Positions 12,408-21,400 of a stretch of DNA of 64,000 nt are shown one piece after another (the stretch's first letter is position 1; every line of letters begins with the position of its first letter). The notes under the pieces were generated by a model. It saw only the letters and a list, made by a program, of their open reading frames with translations, made no database searches and was not told where the DNA came from. Origin of the DNA: Eublepharis macularius (taxonomy: Eukaryota; Chordata; Lepidosauria; Squamata; Eublepharidae); contig NC_072801.1 of assembly GCF_028583425.1 (NCBI RefSeq), positions 60,093,766-60,157,765 on the forward strand, in the 5' to 3' direction. The position numbers and the translations under genes were made by a program.

Positions 12408-15400
12408 TTCAAGCTTTCTCTACATTAAAAATTCCTTTTGTGGGAAACCAACACAGCTCATGAAAGTGTGGACTAGAATTTTCCGTGTGTTTTTTTTTGC
12501 AGGAAGTTTTTATATGGAGGATTATTAAGAATATGACCCCCGCCTTCCCTCTCAAATCTGAGGTGATACAGACCATTTTACCCCCTCAGAGATCTACCTC
12601 CTGAGTAAACTATGCTTTTCAAGTGCAAAGAGAACTGTCAGGCTACTGTGTGAGATGCACCTTATAACGTGTTGGTTGTCCCTCAGAGTCCATCCAAACA
12701 ACCATTGGTACCCCAGAGGGAGTTTGCTCAGGATACCTTGGTCACCTGCATTTAGGGCTGCCAGGTCCAAGTTGGGAAGTTCCTGGAGATTGCGGGGGTG
12801 GAGCTTGGAGAGGGCAGGGTTTGAGGAGGGGAGGGGTCTCAGAATGGTATAAGGCCAAAGAGTCCACCCTCCAAAGCAGCCATTTTCTCCAGGGAAACTG
12901 AACTGTGTCGCCTGGAGATCAATTGCAATTCCTGGAGATCTCCAGCCCCCACATAGAGGCTGGCAACCCTATCTGCATTACCCCTGCTGTGTGGCAAGGA
13001 GAATGTTCGCACGTCAGATCGGTGCCACCAAATGGCTCTTTGGCAGGCAGACGTTCAACAGATGTGTCACAAAACCGCACTTTCATATGGGGAAGGCTGG
13101 GCTGAGTCAATTGGCCTGCTGTGAGCTTGTAAGAGGCACAGGAAACAAACCGTCTTCCTTGGCAGAAGCTTCTTCACTTAGCTACTCACCATATTGGCCT
13201 GGCTGAAGGAACAGCAGCAACACCTGAAAAGAAAAAGACGGAAAATAAGCAAGGGAGCAATTTAGGATTTTTGCACCCCAGAAAGCATCCTTCATGGAAG
13301 AGGAGAGTCGATGTGAAGCAGTGGTTATATAGTACTGGCAAGACCTGGGTTCAAATCCCTACTTTAGGTCTAACCAGACATGATATTTTCCATGAATACA
13401 TTTACAGGTACTCATAAAAGTCATGTCCATCTGGCTAGATCCTGAGGAACGAAGAGGGTGATCTGTTACACCACACACACACACACCCATCCTACCAAGC
13501 ACATTCTCTGCTGCTAACACAATTGCCATTCCTGCTTCATCCTTGTTTTTATATACGACAACAGCAGTGAGATTATTATACGTACAAAAGTGGAAAGGCT
13601 CTGTAATACCTACAATAGAGGAATGATGGTTGTTGTGGGTTTTCCGGGCTGTATTGCCGTGGTCTTGGCATTGTAGTTCCTGACGTTTCGCCAGCAGCTG
13701 TGGCTGGCATCTCCAGAGGTGTAGCACCGAAAGACAGAGATCTCTCAGATCTCCGTCTTTCGGTGCTACACCTCTGAAGATGCCAGCCACAGCTGCTGTC
13801 GAAACGTCAGGAACTACAATGCCAAGACCACGGCAATACAGCCTGGAAAACCCACTACAACCATCGTTCTCCGGCCGTGAAAGCCATCGACAATACAATA
13901 GAGGAATGGTTGGTGAAAATGCTGGAACTGGCAGAGATGGCTAAACTTACTTCTTTGAGTAGAGAAAAGATAGTATCTACATTTATTGCTGACTGGAAAC
14001 CCTTTATAGACTTTTTTTGTGTGAAACAGACAGAAATGAATGGATGATTTGTGGTTTTGACAACTAAGAAAAAAAAAGGATTAAAAAAGAGAGCTTTTCT
14101 TTGAAACCATAGATCAAGATGGGTAGCCGTGTTAGTCTGTCTGTAGCAGCAGAAAAGAGAAAGAGTCTGGCAGCTAACAAAATTCATGAGCTTTCTATCA
14201 GTTGTACTAGTTGTATCTGAAGAAGTGAGCTGTTACTCATGAAAGCTCACACCCTACCACAAATTGCATTAGTCTTATAGGTGCTACTGGACTCTTGCTC
14301 ATTTGTAGAGTAAGACATAATTTCATAACTGTATGCCTCAGAGAAAATCGGAAGCCTTTTCTTTTTTTTCTTTATATTTCTTTTATATTTCTTTTTTTCC
14401 CTTTCCTTTTCTTCCTTTCTTCTTTTTTCCCTCTTTTCTTTCTTCCCTTCTTTCTATGCTCTACTTATTTTATGTGAAGTTTTTATTAGTTCTATATTAG
14501 CTGTTTAAATAAAAATAAACTTTTTTTAAAAAAAGGAAATGTCTGGTGAGGTCCTCAGCCATGAACCTCCTTGAGTGACCCTGGGCCAGTCCCTACCATT
14601 CCTAAAGTTGCAGATCTCCAGGTGGGGCTTTGGAGATGTCCCAGCAGCATTTTACAATTGATCTCTAGGCGTCCTGGTTTTACAGCTTGGCTCTCCATTA
14701 CAGCTAAAAGACCAGGATGCCTACATTTCCCACCAAAACTTGAGGGAAGCTGACAAGTGTCCAACCTGTGTCAGGCGTCACTTGTAGCTAAGCTCTCAGA
14801 CTACAGGAATACGTTTCTTGGAGAAAGGGGATGCTTTGGAGGGTGGACTCTCTGGCATGATACCCTACTCCCTCCACTTCAGAATCCCAGACTCCACCCC
14901 TAAATCTCCAAGAATTTCAGAACCCAGAGTTGGCAGCCCTAATCACTTCCTCAGATTAATCTACCTCTCAGGATTGGTGTGAGGATAAAGTGGAGGAGGG
15001 GAGAACCACGTGTGCCTCCCCGAGCCCCTTGAAAGAAGGGGGTGGACTGACTCCCACTATGAATTGTAATTCATGCAAGTCAGGGCTCTGTTATAAAATC
15101 TGAATTTGCTCTCCGTAACGCCATGGTTACGTGGCTTTTGTTCTAACTCTACACCTTGTATGTTTTTAAAGAGTTGAACTCCAGTTTCCTAAACAATGAC
15201 AGCTGTGTTTTGCCTTCTTCCTGTTCTCTCCTTTCTAGTGCTAGAGACGTCTGTTTTAATTTCCAGAGGGAACGCAGGGTTTGCATTTTCTGCTTGGCCA
15301 GTTCAGCCACTGGGAGGGAGGGGACACATTTAGGTGGCATGAGGCCAGCTGAAGGGCTCTAACTCTTAGAACTTAATACCTTTTCTAGTGTACTGACAAC

Positions 15401-18400
15401 AAATGAAGGGGTGGAATGGTGTCTTGCCCCCACGTTGATGCATTGATCTCCCTTGTGCGAAGAACCTATCCTTGTAGTCTGCAGGCTGTCTCTGCTGTGT
15501 GATCGGTCCCTGGCATGGAGTTGCTCTTCATGAGATCTCATCAATGCTCTCTTGTCTCCTGCTTCCATGTTGATTTTAGATTACTGTCACTGGAGAGTAA
15601 GGGGAACAGGACACTAAGGTGACAGAATAAAGTGCAACACTTGGGGTCACATGGGGAGACTCATGGAGGATCACATTATGGAATATGAAAGTTTCCCTGC
15701 TAATGGAAAGCCAGCATACTAAGCAAAGGACGGGAGTGGACGGTTACTCCCTGCTGTGCTAGTTTTCTGTTTGAGTGCAGGGAGACTTGGAATTGACCAC
15801 ATGCTGTCCAAAGTTTGGTGTAGTGGTTAAGAGCGCAGGACTCTAATCTGGAGAGCCGGGTTTGATTCCCCACTCCTCCACTTGAAGCCAGCTGGGTGAC
15901 CTTGGGCTAGTCACAGTTCTCTGGAGCTCTCTCAGCCCTACCCACCTCACAGGGTGTTTTGTTGTGGGGATAATAATAGCATACTTTGTAAACCTCTCTG
16001 AGTGGGCATTAAGTTGTCCTGAAGGGCAGTATATAAATCGAATGTTGTTGTTGTTAAAGTGGTGCCTTACATTCTACCACCTCAGGGCTCTCTAGCACCT
16101 CCTGCCTGTGAACGCCAAGCCTTACTCTATGATAAAAGAACCGGGATGGGTGGGAGGAGTCAATACTAGACGGTAGAAGCAGGCAGCAACAGGTGCCACT
16201 CAGTGGGCAATTGTTTGGCTTTGCTGAAACATATGAAGGACCGTGCTGAGTTAAACCAGTAGTCCATCCAGCCCAGCACAGCCTGCCAGTGCAAATGCCT
16301 CTGTATCTAACAGCAGCAAGAGCCATCTGCAAAGTCATTTCGGTCGGGATGCAGCTAGGACTGAAGCTGGATCCTGTTGCTTACAAGCCATGGATCCTCC
16401 TATGCTGAGTTACACCTTCTCCCTCTCCACATTCAAGTTTCAGCCAGCTGTGTTTGGGAACGGTGCAGAAAAAATTAACCCAAGTCCTTCGCAGCCCTGT
16501 TGATGTGGTGTTCCCACTACAGCACAAGCTATGTGCACTTGAAGAGCTGGGGCACAAATGCATGAAGGGTCACCTGTGCAGTTATTATCAAAACAAATCT
16601 TGTGGTCTGATCTAGGAGCAGCAGCTAAACAATGGCCTCTTTCTAACCTCCAGGCCTGACATTGTGGGGAAAGGTGGCCATTCCAGTTTAAGAACATGTA
16701 CCTGCCATTCCCTTTGCCCCAAACAGCCACATCAAATCAGCTCCACAAAAGTCTTAGGTGTTGCCAGAGTACCAGTGAGTATTTGCTGCCTCAACTCTGC
16801 TGGTCTGGCCACCCGGATCCACGCCATGGTAGCATAAAGACTTGACTACAGTATTGCATTGTACATTAGTCTCCCTTCTAAGTTTTGGAGACTCCAGCTG
16901 GTACAGAACGTTGCAGCTCACTTATTATCGGGAGCTAGGAAGAGCATGAATAATACTCCCATTCTGCAGTCACTCCATTGGTTACCTATCACTTACCAGG
17001 CTCAATTCAAGGTATTGGCTATCACATACAAAGCTCTTCACAGCCTTGGTCTGGAATCTATATAGGACTGCCTCTCTCCCTATGTTCCACCACAGCAGCT
17101 TCACTCGTCTGAACAGGGCCTTCAGCAGGTGCCATCCTGCATATAAGCAACATCAGCAGCCGTCTGTACACTCTGTGGTGCCCTCCACACTTTATGGAAT
17201 GGCCTACCTGAAGAGGGTAGGAAAGCTCTCGCCCTCTTGGCTTTCTGCAAATGATGCAAAACTGAATTATTCAAAGGGGCTTTTTAAACTCAGATAGGAG
17301 GGCTGTAAGATAAGTAAGCTGTCTCAAAGAGAAGCTTCAGTAAACGGACAGGGAGTGACTATATACTACTGCGGCTTTAAGTATGATCACACTAGGTAGA
17401 TCCTATGTGGTTTAATATGTCAAGACTTATTTAGGCTCTGTTTCAGGATTTCTTCAACTCTGTATTGGATATCTGCTGGTTTTAAATCTTTACAAATTTG
17501 CATGTATACATATACCCTATTACATTTTTATAGAAATGTCCTTGAAATGGACTGTATTAAACCAAACTGTATAATCTGCCTTGAGTCTCATTGAGAAAGG
17601 CGGACTATAAATAGTAAATAGAGAGCCAGTTTGGTTTAGTGGTTAAGAGCAGCGGGACTCTAATCTGGAGAACCAGGTTTGATTCCCCACTCCTCCACTT
17701 GAAGCCAGCTGGGTGCCCTTGGGTCAGTCACAGCTTCTAGGAGCTCTCTCAGCCCCACCCACCTCACAGGGTGTTTGTTGTTGTGGGGATAATAATGACA
17801 TACTTTGTAAACCGCTCTGAGTGGGTGTTAAGTCGTCCTGAAGGGTGGTGTATAAATCAAATGTTATTATATAAAATATTGCATATACAGATACCTGCTA
17901 ACAGCTACAGAATACATGGCAATAGCAGTGTTCGTCCAGCCTGCAGGATCACCTTAGGATTTTAGCTTATGCTACTTAAAAACACCACATTTTGCTAGCC
18001 CTCATTGATGCTTTCCACATGGGTTATCTGCCCTGACTGCAATGCTTTGGGGAGCAGAGTTTTTTTTTTCCTGCTTCCTGACAGTACCATAGTGTATTTG
18101 TGTCATGTGGAAGCTCCATTGCTGCTGCACTTTTATCGCCAGCCATCCCAGCACTGAGGAAACTACAAAATCCCATCCTTATGTGGAAGACACGATTATT
18201 CCAAAGGTACGTATGAATAAAGCTTTCCGATGGTCTCCTGATCAAGAGAGCCAAAAATACAGCCACTCCTACATAGCCTCCTTCCATGGTGGCTGCGAAA
18301 ATAGCACCCACTCCACGTCATCAGCCCCTGATACAGGTGTGTTTGAGCATCTGGTGGTTTGGTGAATAGGTGTTGTTTGTGACAGAAACAATTAAATCCC

Positions 18401-21400
18401 AGCGGACAGAGTGGAAGTTTATAGTACAAACACATGTGCGCACACGTTCCGAATTCAGCAGGCCTCTCAGCCTCCAACGCCAGGCTCCCCCAGCCTGTTC
18501 TGTCAGCAACCCACAAACACAATGGCAGAGAGAGCCCAGGTAACACAAAGTTGTGTTGCAGCAGACATTTTGCCACAGTCTTATTGAAACAAAATGCAAT
18601 CTTGGCTTTTATTTTTCCTGTAAAGCAAAGTCTCGCTATTGTTCCCCTAGTTTTAAGCTATTAACTCAAGAAGGTCTAACTCCAAGTTCACTTTGAGAAG
18701 AGGCCTGGAGACATCTTTGCACCTGCTTTGTTTCTCTCACCTTGCTTTTCCAAGTGGTGAGAAGTTCTAGAAGCAAGTACTTACCTGTGTGGGTAGGCTT
18801 TGGAGGAGAGGGCAGCTGAAGGTTTACAGTATCCCCACAGTATTTGTTGTATTTAGAAATAGAGTCCAGGTGGAAGCATTCCTATCTTTAACCCATTTCA
18901 AACCCCCAGAGAGAGAAAAAGGGAGAAACGGGTAGACCTTACTTATCCCGCCCTGCAGGGCCAGTGCCCCAATCGCAATTATCGACCCTCACTGCTGTTA
19001 AAAAGAAAGTTAAAGAGGCAGAAAATCAGTCCCAGATCTCCAAAGTGTTATCCAGTGTGGTCCTCAAGAGAAATAATCCCAGGGCAACTGAGCTTGTTTA
19101 AATTATTAAATTTCTATTATTTCCTGTCCTTCTCCCAGTCCCATTTATTTATTTATTCATAATATCTGCAGATTCTAAAACCCATCAGGCACACTCAAGA
19201 AAGTTGGTAGCGGGGCCAGAGTTAGGGGGAGGGGATTGGCCACGTATGGCAGTGTGTGTGGTCATTGCTAAGCCACCGGTAGGGTTACCAAACTCTAGGT
19301 GAGGCCTGGAGTTTTCCCAGATCACAGCTGATCTCCAGACTACAGAGACCTTGCAGAAAACGGCATCTTTAAAGGACAGTATGTAAGCTCCTCAAACTCT
19401 ACCCCTCCTCCCCGGAATGCCTTCCAAATCTCCAGGAACTTCCCTTGCTGAAGATGGCAACCTTATGCCCCCAACTGGAGATGCTGACTTCTGGTGCTGC
19501 TGGCCTCCACACACTAAGGAACAGTGCAACTTAAATTTTGCACCCCTTTTTCTGATACTCACCCCTTTTGCTCCTCACTGATTGGGTCTCAAACACTCTA
19601 AGTCAGTCCACAAAACTTCTGCTGAAGTTGCCAAATACCACCTCCTCTGTTTTTCTATCTGCAAAGGCTGCCCGACTGAACTTTCAGCCGAAAGGGCTGA
19701 CCTAGAGATAGGCTGGAATTCTGATAGCACTCCAGCAGCCCTTAAAATACCCAGCCAGCTGAAAAGGGAGAAAGGAGTCCCATTTGGCCACCAAAAAAGC
19801 TGTGCTGGGGATCATGAAACCTTTACGAACAAAAGCCTTGTGAGGATGAGGGTGTAATAAACAGAGGGACCAAGCAAGATTTACCAAGAAGGCTGGCTGG
19901 TTGCCACTCATACCCTCCAAGCTTTCATGGACAAAAGTGGGGACAGGTTTGTAATACCCGATTCTCAAACCAAGGATCTCTGTCTGAGAGCTAAGCTACA
20001 AGTGACACCTGACACAGGTTGGACACTTGTCAGCTTCCCTCAAGTTTTGATGGGAAATGTAGGCATCCTGGTCTTGCAGCTGTAATGGAGAGCCAACCTG
20101 TAAAACCAGGACGCCTACATTTCCCATCAAAACTTGCGGTAAGCTGACAAATGCCCAACCTGTGTAAGGCGTCACTTGTAGCTTGGCTCTGAGCTATTAC
20201 ACATTGCTGAAAGTTCTACTCCACTGACTGTATGCTGCATTTGCCTTCTTTCCAACAGCCAGATTTTCACTCATTTAAAAGACGAAAGGTGTTTGTTCTA
20301 GTTAAAAATATATTTTAAAAGACGTAGTGCAACAAAGCAGTCCTTAAATATATTATTAGCATGTCAAAAATATACCTCTGTCTGAGCTTGGCATGTTGGC
20401 TCGGGACTCGCACGCAGACATTTAAAAGCAGATGTGTACTAGAGACGAGATGCATCTACTCCCTGTTCCAGGGTTTAATTTCTAGAGAGCTGGAGGAGGG
20501 AGCTGAACCTTAGAAAAAATGAGAATGTACACGAAAAACATTTTGTCATCCTTAACAGGCACAAATTGGGACAAAGGATTATTAGGAAAGGCTATCAAAA
20601 AACAGGAACTGTCCCTGGTATGTAGGGGCGGAGCATATGAAAATAAGGGCCATCTTCCTCTTATTTTTCTGACCTATCCACTCCACCTCTGGCTGCCTGT
20701 CCTCATCAACCTCTCTGTTTACCTGTGAAGGATTTAAAAAAAAATCATTTTATGTTATTTATAGTCTGGTCTGCCTTTCTCACTAGAATCAAGGTGAATT
20801 ACACAGCATAAGTCCATGTGATCAGTGGCTGAGGGTATGGATTGCAGATTGCAGAAATGTGAAAACCAGCAGAATTCCAAATACAGAGCTGAAACAAAGC
20901 CTTAGCAATTTGACACGGCATTAAACGATGCGGAAACTACCCAGTAGGAGCATAGTGGCAGCAACGGACAATATACAGTAGTATAGTCTACAATCCCTGA
21001 TTGGTCTCTAGTACTGCTCAATAAGAGTTTAATGCAACCCTAAACAGAATCACACCCTTCTGAGTCCACCGGCAATTTTGAGAGATGTACTGCAATCCTA
21101 AATTAAAATTTTTAATTGCTAAAGTCCACACAATAGTTCAAGGTATTCACAGCATATTTCACCTTCCCTGTGGTTCATGCATGCGCTGCACTGTAAACAC
21201 ACCCACCCACTCTCTTTTGATCACAGCAAGGAATAAGCTGCCCTCTGAGGTGGTCTGCAGCTTCTCCCTTGCAATAAGATACAACCGCATCCAGGAAGGT
21301 AAGGCATCACAGGAACAGCTGCCTTACCCCCTTCTAGGGTCAAAACTTGGGAAGGGAGCAGGTGATACGAGGTTCACATCTCACCAGGAAGGAAAACTCA

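Larger units (their letters stand above)
13626..13893. mobile_element. Inverted-duplicated Penelope-like fragment with 15-bp target duplication
   Basis: Two near-perfect inverted arms meet at GAGATCTCTCAGATCTC, each beginning GGGTTTTCCGGGCTG-like. TACAATAGAGGAATG is present on both sides (13,611-13,625 and 13,894-13,908), so this is one insertion event into an L1. The right end carries CCGGCCGTGAAAGCCATCGA, which I associate with squamate Penelope-like tails. The family call is from memory and from hammerhead-like motifs in the arms. Confidence 0.6.
13530..14530 (+). repeat. L1 LINE 3' part, interrupted
   Basis: Matches the 3' end of the L1 at 30,950-32,207: both read IEEWLVKMLELAEMAKLTSL-like, then WKPFI, then a T-rich 3' UTR ending in AAATAAAAATAAAC. 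It is interrupted by the 13,626-13,893 insertion and partly overlaid by another dispersed repeat at 14,115-14,310. Confidence 0.6.
14548..15030 (+). repeat. SINE broken by a MITE (outer layer of a three-layer nest)
   Basis: The left piece ends GAGTGACCCTGGGCCAGTCC; the right piece resumes with CTACCTCTCAGGATTGGTGT then GAGGATAAAGTGGAG. These are consecutive parts of the SINE seen whole at 28,951-29,162. Confidence 0.6.

Noticed and set aside
15817-15870. tRNA-like A and B boxes, here and at the other SINE heads
   Set aside because: They are followed by SINE bodies and LINE-like tails and lack a tRNA cloverleaf, so they are not tRNA genes.
18784-18815. A CACACAG|GTAAGT donor with an acceptor-like CTTCAG about 31 bases before it, in PTPRH intron 1
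   Set aside because: 31 bases does not fit the phase-0 junction between the two signal-peptide exons, and there is no in-frame ATG upstream. At most it is an untranslated or cryptic exon.
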